NCBI GenBank assembly: GCA_030142905.1 | Contig: JASJOG010000044.1 | Location: 1,694,001 to 1,758,000, forward strand | Length of the DNA: 64,000 nucleotides | Direction: 5' to 3' | Source of the DNA: Heliopora coerulea | Lineage: Eukaryota > Cnidaria > Anthozoa > Scleralcyonacea > Helioporidae | In this document: positions 45,679-57,580 of the stretch, in pieces | Position numbering within the stretch: the first letter of the stretch is position 1 | Layout of the letters: each line of letters starts with the position of its first letter | Notes under the pieces: model-generated | The model's input: the letters and a program-made list of their open reading frames with translations, nothing else | What the model was told of the DNA's origin: nothing | Databases searched by the model: none | Translations under genes and position numbers: made by a program

Positions 45679-48600
45679 ATGAAGTTCTCAGCCGTGTTTC
45701 TCTTGATTTTTGCCCTTGTTGCACTGTCGTACGCCGAGTCTCTGGCTGAAAGTCCTGATGCACTCAGGTAAAACTTCTGTTACTTTAAGAGATTCTTTGT
45801 GTAATCATTGGCCAGGTTCACCATATTAATACTAGAAGAATTTTTCAGTCCAGGTTCGCGAAAAAGTCCCATGACGAATTATCTTGTGATTACATAGCGA
45901 AAATTTCAGTCCGGGCGGAGCTTTCGAAATTTCATCCCAGTTAGCTGGATTGAAACTCTGCCATGTAAAGGAACCTAAAAGACTTCTTTGCTGTTGTTTC
46001 TGTCCAACTGCGTGTTCATGCATTATTGCAATAGCTACAACGTAAGACAAGAATAGAATTTTTCTTGCTTAAGAAATTTTCGTCATCAATTTCTTCACTG
46101 TGTGTGTTGTCATGCTACGCGACATGCGTTGCATTGAACCTTATTGCGCTGAACCTTGTATCGTACTGTGTCTTGTGTCGAATTATGTCACGCTTTGCTT
46201 TCCTTTTAGTCTCGGGTAATTTCTCTCGCTTTTTTCTGCCATGCCTCTGATTCGTTCAGTGGTGTTACCATGTGCTTTTGTTTTGGTTTGTCAAATAGTG
46301 TCTTATTACCTCATGTTTCTCCAAGTAGTGTTAATTCTTAAGGTTAATATGTCGTGATTTGTTGTGCTATTTGTCCCCCGTCGTGTTCCCTTGCCTTCGT
46401 GAATGATTTGTGCGTTAAGGGATTTTGTAATATCAACTTATCCCAGAGTAAATTCATCCTTTTTGTCTGTCTTTAGCGATGAGAAGAGGTTTTTTTGGCC
46501 ACAAGTTCAGGCAGCGCGGGCTGTGTTGGCAAAACTTCAGGCCGCGGCCGCCAGCTTTTGCAAAATAAACTATCCTGCTCGTAAGTTTGTGTTCTAATTT
46601 TACATCATGTTTTTTTAGAGTATAGCAATAGGTGCTTTGTTTGGCAAAGCGGTCCGTATTGTTATTCTCAATACTGGACCCATGAGGAGTGGCCTTTGCT
46701 GGACCTTTAGGGAGAACAGTTTAGGTAGCTGACAGGGTTATCCAGCGTAAACGAAGACTCTTTATAACTTTAACTTTAATAACTATTTGACATCGTGCTA
46801 CAATCGATTACTGTGGGCCATATCTTCCATCTGGGAGCTATTTCACCTCATCAGTTTATGCTTTATCACTTTTCTTCAATAGTTTCCGATCCTTTGAAGA
46901 GAGCTTGTAGTTGCGTCAATGTCTTCAGCTTTTTGGGTGACGAGGGTGAGTGTTGTAATGTTCATCGATGTAAATAAGGTTATTGTAACTATTATCACTG
47001 TTATTACAACTTAGTAGTAGTAGTATTAGTATTATTTGTGATTATTATTATGTGTTGGGATAAATTCCAATCATTACTGTTGGGCCATTGCATGCGAGCC
47101 CCATCTCTGGTGAGTGAAGGGAACGACTAAAGGAGCTCACAGTTCATTTGAGAGCGCTCGCATCAATAGATCTCACACATCTTCACTCTGATCGGACGAT
47201 CCCTGATGTTGTCTTCATGTCGTTTCGCTTTCGACCAATTCTATCTTCTGTATATGATTCGCATTCAACTCTAGATCTCTTTCGTATATCGGTTTTTCGA
47301 TGTGACGCCTGGTATTCTTCATACCTCTACACAAACAACCAATTGCAACTGAGACAATATTGTTATTATTATTAAATCATGTTTCTCTTGTTCTGATTTT
47401 TATTGTTATTGTCCTTGTTATTTTCATTGTCACTGTTGTTATTGTCGGTGTCATTGTTATTGCTATTGTTACTGTTATCGCTATTGTTATTGTTATTATT
47501 ACTTGTAAGCTCGATAGAAAAATATAAACTCTGTTAATAACTTGGCTTTGTGTGCATCTGTTGACAGAGAAAAAAATGGAGCTGGCGAATAAAAAGTGAG
47601 TTAAAACACCACAGATTGTTCTCGTTACAGTGGTTGATACAACTTTGGGAAGCATTTTCGCTGAAGGATAAATGTTGAGATAATTCAAGTTTAAGAAAAC
47701 TAAAAGCTACAATACGTTAAAAATTCAGGCATACCTTCATGTGCATGTGTCTAACCAGGTGATGACTGCGCCACCTACTTCTTGATAAAGGTTGAAACCT
47801 TCTCTAAGTTGAGCTGGACAACTCAATTTTAAAAAGGAAGACATATCAAGAACTTCAAGGAATAGTTTTTACGATAACATCCACCTGCGCATCGATGTTC
47901 GTAGGACGTTCGTTAAGTTCAAATTATCCTCAGAAAAACGATTTCTGAGCCTCAGACAGAGATCAAACCCGCAACCTTCTGATGACCGGTGAGACGCTGG
48001 CACTATTGAGTTACTAAGACTCTGATGGCAAGCTAAGGTGCAAGTTCGACATATGTGCTGTCTATGTGGTAGCCTCGATATGATAATAATTCTGTTGAAG
48101 GAAATTCATATCAGGAATGTGGGCGCTGGGAGGTGTACATCTATACATACCTCCAAGCTCCAACATTCCTGATATCAGTCTCCTTCAACATCCACCTGCA
48201 TTGCTTATTAATTCCCTTCAATATTCATTGTGGCTTAAGAAGTTTTCACAAACTGACAGGTGTTGACATAACCGTTGTTCCAGTGTATTGAATGTGGTCA
48301 TGTTTATTTTATTTTTCATCTAGTTACTTTTCCCTTCCGCCTTTCTATTTCAAAATTTTAACTTTTTCATTTTCTTACCAGCTCGAGGAGGTTTATAGGA
48401 AACCTTTGGAAGAAATTTACCGACATGATAAAAAATTTCTGCAAAAGTGAATTTATGCAAGGTAAGAAGATCTAAAACCACATTTGCTCATTTGACAATT
48501 CGTCCGGTAAAATGTGCTCTTTGTTTGATCTTTGTTTTACCTTTTTCGCAAAGATTCCCAACGGCTCAATGATCTCTGTCACTGTCTCACTGGAAAATTG

Positions 48601-49274
48601 CGTGGTTGAGGCAAATCACTTCCAGGTATGCTTTACTTGTGTCGTACGCTAGCTCTGATTGGTTAATACCCGTGTTTGGATCACGTTATCGAAAGACAGA
48701 AAATTTCCCGCCGAAGTTGCATGTCCAGTTTTATAATCTTATTAAAGAAATACCTAATGGCTATTGTGTGTTTGAATACTGTTATTCAAACACCTGATAC
48801 GTTCTTTGACTTTCGAACAGCTGCAAAACACTTCCCTGTTTTTTTCTTGTTTTTTTGTTTTCACCCAGTTGAAGTGGAGCGAGTCTTTGATTTCTAGTCG
48901 ATGATTTTTGGGAGAATTGCTCACTTCATCGATGTAGTAGTAGAGTTAACAGCTTTTTATCTATCGTTATCTTATAAAAGAAATACCAAAGGGATTTCCA
49001 CGTTTGGATACTGTGATTCAAACACGAGGGATGTTGGTTCAAACGAAAACGAATAACATGTGGACGGGACCTAATGTTCTTTAGTCTGAGCTAACAGGAA
49101 GGACGTTTGTATTTATGATTCTAATGTATTATGATACTGATGTAAAATATTAATGCGCCGATATTTTTTATAGAATTGGGATCACAAAGACTGAAGAACA
49201 GTATTGAAATTATCAAAAGATATTGTAGAACAGGAAATATTTTAGGCGAAGTAGCTTTCAAAATGAAGTCATAA
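45679..49274 (+). CDS. Small secreted peptide precursor, copy A (intact, 5 exons), family not recognised
   Basis: Exons: 45679-45767, 46477-46580, 47568-47595, 48382-48461, 49174-49274. Phases (2,1,2,1) agree at all four junctions and give 133 residues. Residues 1-19 are a clear signal peptide (MKFSAVFLLIFALVALSYA), followed by an acidic propeptide (ESLAESPDALSDEKR) ending in a dibasic KR. Then come three short amphipathic, mostly cationic segments. The first starts FFWP and ends SFCKI. The second follows SRR and runs FIGNLWKKFTDMIKNFCK. The third follows a KR and starts YCRTG. The three cysteines (58, 94, 118) all sit in [FY]C[KR]. Convertase cleavage at KR/RR could release separate peptides. 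It looks like a host-defence or venom-type peptide precursor, or a neuropeptide-like one, but it matches no family I know (not defensin, SCRiP, damicornin or saposin patterns). Function is open. Confidence 0.78.
47948..48026 (-). repeat. tRNA-derived SINE-like remnant, copy A
   Basis: The minus strand reads TAGTAACTCAATAGTG (A-box-like), then about 30 bp later GGTTGCGGGTTTGATCTC (B-box-like), in tRNA spacing. The acceptor stem does not pair, so it is not a functional tRNA. The same sequence occurs in copy B at about 56305-56383. It lies in an intron of the peptide gene. Confidence 0.5.
48093..48190. mobile_element. Hairpin MITE in peptide-gene intron, copy A
   Basis: TGTTGAAGGAAATTCATATC at the left is complementary to GATATCAGTCTCCTTCAACA at the right; the inner AGGAATGT...GGAGGT arms pair as well. 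The copy B counterpart is 56450-56547. It therefore predates the duplication. Confidence 0.65.
48606..48800 (+). repeat. Dispersed repeat of the GTGTTTGAAT family, copy A
   Basis: This belongs to the same family as 27115-27300 (minus there). Shared blocks include CTGATTGGTTAATACCCGTG, AAAATTTCCCGCC, AAAGAAATACCTAATGG and GTGTTTGAATACTGTTATTC. A second, partial copy follows at 48975-49030 (GAAATACC...GGATACTGTGATTCAAACAC). All lie in intron 4 of the peptide gene; the copy B counterparts are near 56963-57157 and 57332-57387. Confidence 0.6.
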
Positions 49275-49835
49275 CATAATAAAAATGTACCTCCATAATT
49301 TCTGTTTTGTTCTTATTGTTTTCACTTTACCGTTCATCGATATTGTCGGGTAAACCGACATAGTTCCATCCCCGGAGTTACCCTAATTCTTCACCCTGTA
49401 ACATATAAATGTAAAACGCATGGTGTTTTGCTTTGCTTCGAGTTTAGTTTAGTTATGTTCAGTTGGTACTCGTTGCCCGACTAGGTTGAGATTTTCTCAG
49501 GCAAGGGCAACGAGTAGTTTGGCCTAAAATTCGGGATCATTATTCGACCTAGATTCCTGATCTCCACAATTCGAGTCTGCACCGTACAACGATGTTGTAT
49601 TCGTTTGGCCACGCAGTCCAACGCCATCCAACAAAGTTGAATTCAACACGGTTGAATGATGTTGCATTCGTTTGGCCAGGGCTTAAGAACAATAGAACTG
49701 ATTAGGGAACCAAGCAAAACACAAATAAGAACTAAGAACAAAAGCATGAGCAATTATGCTTGAAAGGTTAAAATGACCATAACTAAATTTTTAAACTCCA
49801 TTGGGCATTAATCTCGATGACAGTTTTTTAGTTAT

Positions 49836-50880
49836 CCGGCCAGGTCGCGGACAATATACAAGCGTTCTATATCCTGGAAAAGTGAGCTCGCTCAAAACCG
49901 CAGAATGATGATCTTTAAGCCAGGTCTGACATATTGTAGACAAATCCGCTCTTACATCGCACACTAAGTCCACAAAAGCAGCTGATTTATTATTCAACGA
50001 CCTCGCATTTAGAATACACATGGTCAACTGTTAATCACTGGGATACAAACGAACACGATCCGGTGTTATTAGGTTTTCAGTGTTTCGCGTCGATCTAGAG
50101 CGTTGGGTATTTTGTTTCAAACCATTGAGGCGTGATGAAGTATGAGCAGGTCTTGGGTTGAGCTTAAACACTAAATCGCCCAACAACAGCGGACGGAATG
50201 TAGCAGTGGTGTTAAAATAGTATGTGCACGGGCACCTCTGTGTCTTAGCACCAGAGCGTCTCAGGAATGCAGGTCGAGGTGTGCCTTAGTGTAGATGGAT
50301 ACTGATTACTCTTTCACAATGATTCGCGATCCATGACCCGGTGAATAATGCACTGGGTTCAGTTAATGAGGCCCTTTTGTTCACGATGCAAATTTTGCTC
50401 TTCTGCCATCCGAGACCACAAGTCGAAGGAGATCCAAATATCTATAATTCCGGCACCAATACATTTCTGGTGAGCTCAAAACTCGAGGTGAAGATTCCAC
50501 ATTGCCTTAGACATATATCTTCGTGTTGTGTTTTCCGACGAGGGGCCGCCGAGGGGAGAAAAAGGACCCAGAACACAGAGGTAGACATAGCGTGCCGCAC
50601 CTTACCAGTCATGGAACTTCTCTCATACAGGTATTTCATTCTCTGTAGCTGATCCACAGCCCGTAGCTTCGGTTTTAGTATCACCAGGCCTACCCTTTTC
50701 AACACAAGAAATCTTTCCATTGCCATTTAATACATTCGGAGGTATAAAGCTGTAAGGGTTAACTTCGTCTTTGAGGTTCGTCACGTCGAGGAAACTGTCC
50801 ACAGAGTCATCTGTACCATTGAAACAGTCCAAGGTTTTGAATAGATCACCGTGCAACTGACGGTTAATTATTAAATTACC
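49836..50880 (-). mobile_element. Non-LTR retrotransposon (LINE) 5' fragment between the duplicated blocks
   Basis: A minus-strand frame at 49848-50027 begins MTMCILNARSLNNKSAAFVD and continues to WLKDHH, the start of an APE-type (EEP) endonuclease of CR1/L2-like LINEs. The usual catalytic Glu of TETWL is Gln here (CQTWL). Upstream on the same strand, two frames (50442-50726, 50623-50856) could be ORF1 remnants but show no domain I can name. The RT is absent. The segment starts exactly where copy A homology ends and stops where copy B homology starts. Confidence 0.65.
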
Positions 50881-51262
50881 GGTAAATTACCACGTACCCA
50901 AAGCGACTATTTGACTTTCGTCGACAGTAGCTGAAATCTTTTAACCTAGAGGCGTTCACGTAGCTTCATCTTGATGACTATTCTTTACATACTGTATTAC
51001 GTTAGAAATTACATTCAATTGCGGATTTCAAGACTTGAGAAACGGATTTGCAGCTGACTATTTTGCGTCGTTTAGTACTGTTTAATGTAAATGTAGTGTA
51101 CTTGTGTTAACGGCGATTTGTAGTACGACTATAAAGTATATTGCAATCAAACTTGATAATTGGACTGAGCTATTTAAAAATTCCATCGATCGCATTTCCT
51201 ATAAAGCAGCGTAGCTCCGGAGTCTAATTTAAATTTAAATTTAGTAGTTGTTCAGCTTTCTA

Positions 51263-51891
51263 CAGGGTGTCCCAAAAAAATCGAAAACTATTGAAATCAC
51301 TTATTGTTAAAATTTGAATGCCCTACGAAAAAGCTGAACGTAATGATGCGTAAAATATTGACAAGGTGCATGAATTAACATTTAGGTAAGAAAATCGCCT
51401 TGTAAAGTGCGGGATTTTTTGCCCGTGGGAATTTAAGGCAAATTATAAAATTCTAACAGAGAAAAACTTTGTGAAAATGATAAAATTCAAATTAGTCCTG
51501 TCATCGCTTGGAAAGAAAATGGTACAACTGACCACAGAACAAAGAGTTTTTATTGTGATAAATTATACGCGTACCCAAAGTACAACGGAAGTTCGAAACG
51601 CTTTTTAATGCACGTACTTTTCCTTCCTAAAAGCCTGAAACAGCGCAATAAGCACATGTTGATCATTAATACAATCTGATTCCATTGTGTTTACGCACCA
51701 TAAAACTCAATAAATAAACGCTGCGTACTAACAACATTTTACTGTTTTAGACAACTTCATTATCTATAAAATTACTTATATCAATCATTTATGCACTCGT
51801 GGGGACCAACAGAGTGCTAAGGCATTCAAATTCTAACAATTAAATTGTTATTGGTGATTTCAATAGTTTTCGGTTTTTTTGGGACACCCTG
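51263..51891 (+). mobile_element. Mariner/Tc1-type element with 38-bp TIRs, TA target duplication
   Basis: The element starts CAGGGTGTCCCAAAAAAATC and ends with the complement of CAGGGTGTCCCAAAAAAACC; the arms match over about 38 bp with one mismatch. It is flanked by TA at 51261-51262 and 51892-51893. Copy A has the unoccupied site with a single TA (CTTTCTATATTTTT near 43536). At 629 bp it is internally deleted and non-autonomous. Confidence 0.92.
51519..51608 (+). pseudogene. Transposase N-terminal fragment inside the mariner-type element
   Basis: A 29-residue frame, MVQLTTEQRVFIVINYTRTQ followed by STTEVRNAF, then TAA. It resembles the helix-turn-helix start of mariner-like transposases (the TxEQRVFIVxxYxxTxS..EV pattern). 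The catalytic domain is gone. It identifies the element's parent family and shows internal deletion. Confidence 0.65.
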
Positions 51892-52163
51892 TATATTTTT
51901 AATTGATATTTCTTTTACTGATAAGCAGCGGAGTAAATACTATTAAGAGCTTAGATTAAACTGGAAGAATTGAAACATATAACGAAGACTTTGTTTCAAT
52001 ACTTTAGTCACAGCTTATCAGTTTCTGTCTTGCTCCGTGTTTCACGCTCTCGTCTTTATCAATCTCTTAAGGCAGGAATGTCTAGTTACGTAACTGCACA
52101 TACATAAAACTATCCTGATAATGTATAACTATACAGACTGAAAAGTTTCATAAAAAAGTTAAA

Positions 52164-52201
52164 AACCAAACGTTTTCGACTATTAAGTCATCTTCAGGGT
52201 G
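52164..52201 (-). ncRNA. Hammerhead-like motif at PLE terminus, copy B
   Basis: Identical in core to the copy A motif at 43807-43844: CTGAAGA, hairpin GACT-TAAT-AGTC, GAAA, ACGT. It was duplicated with the block. Confidence 0.5.
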
Positions 52202-52241
52202 TAACTACCTGCCGTGTTCTCTCGGTTCTACTTTTATGTGT

Positions 52242-52556
52242 TCACGTTATTCCAAGAGGGAAAAGTTGAGCTGCATAACAGTATACTTGTTTGTTCAATG
52301 ATGGACTTTTTTTTCTGATCATTAGCCCCTTGAAAATTCTTCGTTTAAATAATGATTGGGGAGAGCACAGGATCCTCCACTGGAAAGAATGCGTTGGATT
52401 ATCACGAAGATGTCGTGCCGGCTCCGAATTATGCTCAGGGTTGTTATGTTTAGCGGTTCTCACGGAAAAATTTCTCATTGTTTCTCCAACATAGGTCGCA
52501 GCATAGGAACGTTCACCTTCATAGACGACGTGAGATTTATGAAGATTTTCGTCCAT
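52242..52556 (-). pseudogene. Penelope-like GIY-YIG endonuclease fragment, copy B
   Basis: Duplicate of 43885-44199: same frame and length, starting MDENLHKSH instead of MDKNLHKSH. It lacks RT and is non-functional as an element. Confidence 0.75.
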
Positions 52557-53923
52557 AAGATTAAAAAGACTCTATCTTTCTTGTTTGCCATGAAATTATA
52601 AAATTATATTTGAAATTAGCCGAAGTATTAAGTTTGGAGATAAAAATCTTACTTAGCGTCTCTAAGTAAGTGAGTGAAGTTTTGACTGCCTGAACAGCGC
52701 GAGTCACAGTCGATTGTGAAGACGACCAGTGTGGTTTTGCGCAGTTTTTTATGAAACGAGAGCCCTAAGTCTATGCTGTGGCTTGGAAAAGCGAAGATAC
52801 AAACAACAGTTGGCCGGGTAGTTATGTCTTTCCTCATCCATCAACAATTTTGAAACGTTTGCCTGGTCGCCCTTAAAACCCCATAAGGCAAGATGACATA
52901 TTAATCGAAAACAGGCTATTTACCTATAAACTTTATATTTGGGCGATATTTTGTCAAAATCTAATTAGCTATTCCTTTGCAAAAAATCATTGAATCAGTC
53001 TTTTACGTCTAGATATGTAATTCAGAGTGAGCCCAAGAGAACGTATTCGCCAAATTATACTAGTTTATGATCATTGCACTAATGTAACGTACTTTACTAC
53101 TTATTCCCAGAGTGTTGCCTGATTTCAAGCTAAAATTAAGTATCCCATTGTCCAGCCAGATAACGGGTAGTAAAAATAAATCCACTATCCGGCCAGTTTG
53201 GACATCCTATCAACCATGTGTAAATAGCAATAATTGATGTCGTGAGCATTGCATATCCAGCTTTCTGGTTGTGATTTTATTTTAATTGGGAATTGCTTTC
53301 CTTGTTTATAAATCATTTAAGAAAAACAAATGGGGTTAGAGGTTGGTCAAACAAAAAGGACTTCATGTCTAAAAACTTCCGACATCACAAAACAGTATTG
53401 TCCATATTATAATTTATCAGGATTAACTGTTCTTAGGAGTCGTAGGGCTTCATATATTTAGATGTATTAAACTTTCGAATTTGGTCCACCATCCCGCGTT
53501 ATGAAAACGAAGAAAAATTAATCTTGCAGTTCCTTCTTTGGTTGGGGCAATCAAATATGTTAAGCCGATACAAGCTAGAGTCTTAGGAATCTTAATTATA
53601 GTTGAGTTTGATGTGCATTTAAAAATCATTTCTTAAAAATAAACTCAGAAACCGCGAACATTTTGTTGTCGCTTTGATTTCTCATATTTATTTTTCATTT
53701 CTCGCGTGTTTTCGTGCATCTATGAATTTTTGCAAACCAGCATGCGAACAACCTCGAATTTTTAAAAAAGGTCGTGATAGTAAACTATCGTTTTGTGTTT
53801 CAAAGTGTTTGTTACCTCAGAGTTAAAATGTTTGAAGGAAATTCGTCCCCTTCTCTTATCTCACGTTGACGGACCAATGACGTTGCACAAAGTGTACCTT
53901 ACGTCATAACAACTAGGAAAGGG

Positions 53924-53931
53924 TATAAAAG
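53924..53931 (+). promoter_or_regulatory. TATA box of peptide gene, copy B
   Basis: TATAAAAG, 112 bp before the ATG at 54036, with the upstream CRE-like TTACGTCA kept. The promoter of copy B looks intact despite its damaged coding region, so transcription is plausible. Confidence 0.7.
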
Positions 53932-54035
53932 CCTAATGCTTTCCGACTACTTTCACCTCTTCAATTTCACTTGAGGCATTGACACAAAGACGCCTGGAAG
54001 AAGCAAAATTAGAGACCATTTTCCCTCAGACTACA

Positions 54036-57000
54036 ATGAAGTTCTCAGCCGTGTTTCTCTTGATTTTTGCCCTTGTTGCACTGTCGTACGCCGAGTCTCT
54101 GGCTGAAAGTCCTGATGCACTCAGGTAAAACTTCTGTTACTTTAAGAGATTCTTTGTGTAATCATTGGCCAGGTTCACCATATTAATACTAGAAGAATTT
54201 TTCAGTCCAGGTTCGCGAAAAAGTCCCATGACGAATTATCTTGTGATTACATAGCGAAAATTTCAGTCCGGGCGGAGCTTTCGAAATTTCATCCCAGTTA
54301 GCTGGATTGAAACTCTGCCATGTAAAGGAACTTAAAAGACTTCTTTGCTGTTGTTTCTGTCCAACTGCGTGTTCATGCATTATTGCAATAGCTACAACGT
54401 AAGACAAGAATATAATTTTTCTTGCTTAAGAAATTTTCGTCATCAATTTCTTCACTGTGTGTGTTGTCATGCTACCCAACATGCGTTGCATTGAACCTTA
54501 TTGCGCTGAACCTTATGTCGTACTGTGTCTTGTGTCGAATTTTGTCACGCTTTGCTTTCCTTTTAGTCTCGGGTAATTTCTCTCGCTTTTTTCTGCCATG
54601 CCTCTTACTCGTTCGGTGGTGTTACCATGTGCTTTTGTTTTGGTTTGTCAAATAGTGTCTTATTACCTCATGTTTCTCCAAGTAGTGTTAATTCTTAAAG
54701 TTAATATGTCGTGATTTGTTGTGCTATTTGTCTCCCGTCGTGTTCCCTTGCCTTCGTGAATGATTTGTGCGTTAAGGGATTTTGTAATATCAACTTATCC
54801 CAGAGTAAATTCATCCTTTTTGTCTGTCTTTAGCGATGAGAAGAGATTTTTTTGGCCAGAAGTTCAGGTAGCGCAGGCTGTGTTAACAGGACTTCAGGCC
54901 GCGGCCGCCAGCTTTTGCAAAATAAACTATCCTGCTCGTAAGTTTGTGTTCTAATTTTACATCATGTTGTTTTAGAGTATAGTAATAGGTGCTTTGTTTG
55001 GCAAAGTGGTCCGTATTGTTATTCTCAATACTGGACCCATGAGGAGTGGCCTTTGCTGGACCTTTAGGGAGAACAGTTCAGGTAGCTGACAGGGTTATCC
55101 AGCATAAACGAAGACACTTTATAACTTTAACTTTAATAACTATTTGACATCGTGCTACAATCGATTACTGTGGGCCATATCTTCCATCCGGGATCTATTT
55201 CACCTCATCAGTTTATGCTTTATCACTTTTCTTCAATAGTTTCCGATCCTTTGAAGAGAGCTTGTGGTTGCGTCAATGTCTTCAGCTTTTTGGGTGAACA
55301 GGGTGAGTGTTGTAATGTTCATCGATGTAAATAAGATTATTGTAACTATTATCACTGTTATTACAACTTAGTAGTAGTAGTATTAGTATTATTTGTGATT
55401 ATTATTATGTGTTGGGATAAATTCCAATCATTACTGTTGGGCCATTGCATGCGAGCCCCATCTCTGGTGAGTGAAGGGAACGACTAAAGGAGCTCACAGT
55501 TCATTTGAGAGCGCTCGCATCAATAGATCTCACACATCTTCACTCTGATCGGACGATCCCTCATATTGTCTTCATGTCGTTTCGCTTTCAGCCAATTCTA
55601 TCTTCTGTATATGATTCGCATTCAACTCTAGATCTCTTTCGTATATCGGTTTTTCGATGTGACGCCTGGTATTCTTCATACCTCTACACAAACAACCAAT
55701 TACATCTGAGGCAATTTTGTTATTATTATTAAATCATGTTTCTCTTGTTCTGATTTTCATTGTTATTGTCTTTGTTATTTTCATTGTCACTGTTGTTATT
55801 GTCGGTGTCATTGTTATTGCTATTGTTACTGTTATCGCTATTGTTATTGTTATTATTAATTGTAAGCTCGATAGAAAAATATAAACTCTGTTAATAACTT
55901 GGCTTTGTGTGCATCTGTTGACAGAGAAAAAAATGGAGCTGGCGAATAAAAAGTGAGTTAAAACACCACAGATTGTTCTCGTTACAGTGGTTGATCCAAC
56001 TTTGGGAAGCATTTTCGCTGAAGGATAAATGTTGAGATAATTCAAGTTCAAGAAAACTAAAAGCTACAATACGTTAAAAATTCAGGCATACCTTCATCTG
56101 CATGTGTCTAACCAGGTGATGACTGCGCCACCTACTTCCTGATAAAGGTTGAAACCTTCTCTAAGTTGAGCTGGACAACTCAATTTTAAAAAGGAAGACA
56201 TATCAAGAACTTCAAGGAATAGTTTTTACGATAACATCCACCTGCGCCTCGATGTTCGTAGGACGTTCGTCAAGTTCAAATTATTCTCAGAAAAACGATT
56301 TCTGAGCCTCAGACAGAGATCAAACCCGCAACCTTCTGATGACCGGTGAGACGCTGGCACTATTGAGCTATTAAGACTCAGACGGCAAGCTAAGGTGCAA
56401 GTTCGACATATGTGCTGCCTATGTGGTAGCCTCGATATGTTAATAATTCTGTTGAAGGAGATTCATATCAGGAATGTGGGCGCTGGGAGGTGTACATCTA
56501 TATATACCTCCAAGCTCCAACATTCCTGATATCAGTCTCCTTCAACATCCACCTGCATTGCTTATTAATTCCCTTCAATATTCATTGTGGCTTAAGAGGT
56601 TTTCACAAACTGACAGGTGTTGACATAACCGTTATTCCAGTGTATTGAATGTGGTCATGTTTATTTTATTTTTCATCTAGTTACTTTTCCCTTCCGCCTT
56701 TCTATTTCAAAATTTTAACTTTTTCATTTTCTTATCAGCTCGAGAAGGTTTATAGGAAACCTTTGGAAGAAATTTACCGACATGATAAAAAATTTCTGCA
56801 AAAGTGAATTTATGCAAGGTAAGAAGATCTAAAACCACATTTGCTCATTTGACAATTCGTCCGGTAAAATGTGCTCTTTGTTTGATCTTTGTTTTACCTT
56901 TTTCGCAAAGATTCCCAACGGCTCGATGATCTCTGTTGCTGTCTCACTGGAAATTTGCGTGGTTGAGGCAAATCACTTCCAGGTATGCTTTACTTGTGTC

Positions 57001-57580
57001 GTACGCTAGCTCTGATTGGTTAATACCCGTGTTTGGATCACGTTATCGAAAGACAGAAAATTTCCCGCCGAAGTTGCATGTCCAGTTTTATAATCTTATT
57101 AAAGAAATACCTAATGGCTATTGTGTGTTTGAATACTGTTATTCAAACACCTGATACGTTCTTTGACTTTCGAACTGCTGCAAAACACTCGCCTGATTTT
57201 TTCTTGTTTTTGTTTTTTCACCCAGTTGAAGTGAAGCGAGTCTTTGATTTCTAGTCGATGATTTTTGGGAGAATTGCTCACTCCATCGATGTAGTAGTTG
57301 AGTTAACAGCTTTTTATCTATCGTTATCTTATAAAAGAAATACCAAAGAGATTTCCACGTTTGGATACTGTGATTCAAACACGAGGGATGTTGGTTCAAA
57401 CGAAAACGAATAACATGTGGACGGGACCTAATGTTCTTTAGTCTGAGCTAACAGGAAGGACGTTTGTATTTATGATTCTAATGTATTATGATACTGATGT
57501 AAAATATTAATGCGCCGATATTTTTTATAGAATTGGGATCACAAAGACTGAAGAACAGTATTGAAATTATCAAAAGATAA
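54036..57580 (+). pseudogene. Small secreted peptide precursor, copy B, truncated by a premature stop
   Basis: Exons: 54036-54124, 54834-54937, 55925-55952, 56739-56818 and 57531 to an in-frame TAA at 57578-57580. The stop falls where copy A has Tyr117, so 17 C-terminal residues including the third cysteine are lost; the remaining frame to 57631 is otherwise unchanged. Exons 1 and 3 are identical to copy A and exon 4 differs by one silent base. Exon 2 differs at five residues (Q39E, A42V, R44Q, A48T, K49G), lowering the charge of the first segment by three. All splice sites and the promoter are intact. It may be a young pseudogene, or a functional shortened peptide gene if the first two segments are the active parts. 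Confidence 0.72.

Larger units (their letters stand above)
43153..49835 (+). repeat. Segmental duplication, copy A (6.7 kb)
   Basis: From GGTAAATTA at 43153 to GTTAT at 49835 the sequence matches 50881-58119 with only scattered differences, both in the same orientation. Offset is about 7,725 bp at the left end and 8,357 bp after the mariner insertion in copy B. It holds a PLE remnant, an intact peptide gene, a SINE-like piece and a hairpin MITE. Near 49590-49680 it retains about 70 bp, between two GATGTTGxATTCGTTTGGCC copies, that copy B has lost. Confidence 0.92.

Noticed and set aside
46795..46977. 60-codon frame between peptide-gene exons 2 and 3 (and copy at 55152-55334)
   Set aside because: It has no phase-compatible splice sites, and the 28-bp exon at 47568 already connects exons 2 and 4 in frame.
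47377..47688. Minus-strand Ile/Thr-rich frame (and its copy at 55734-56051)
   Set aside because: It is a translation of the TTATTG simple repeat in an intron of the peptide gene.
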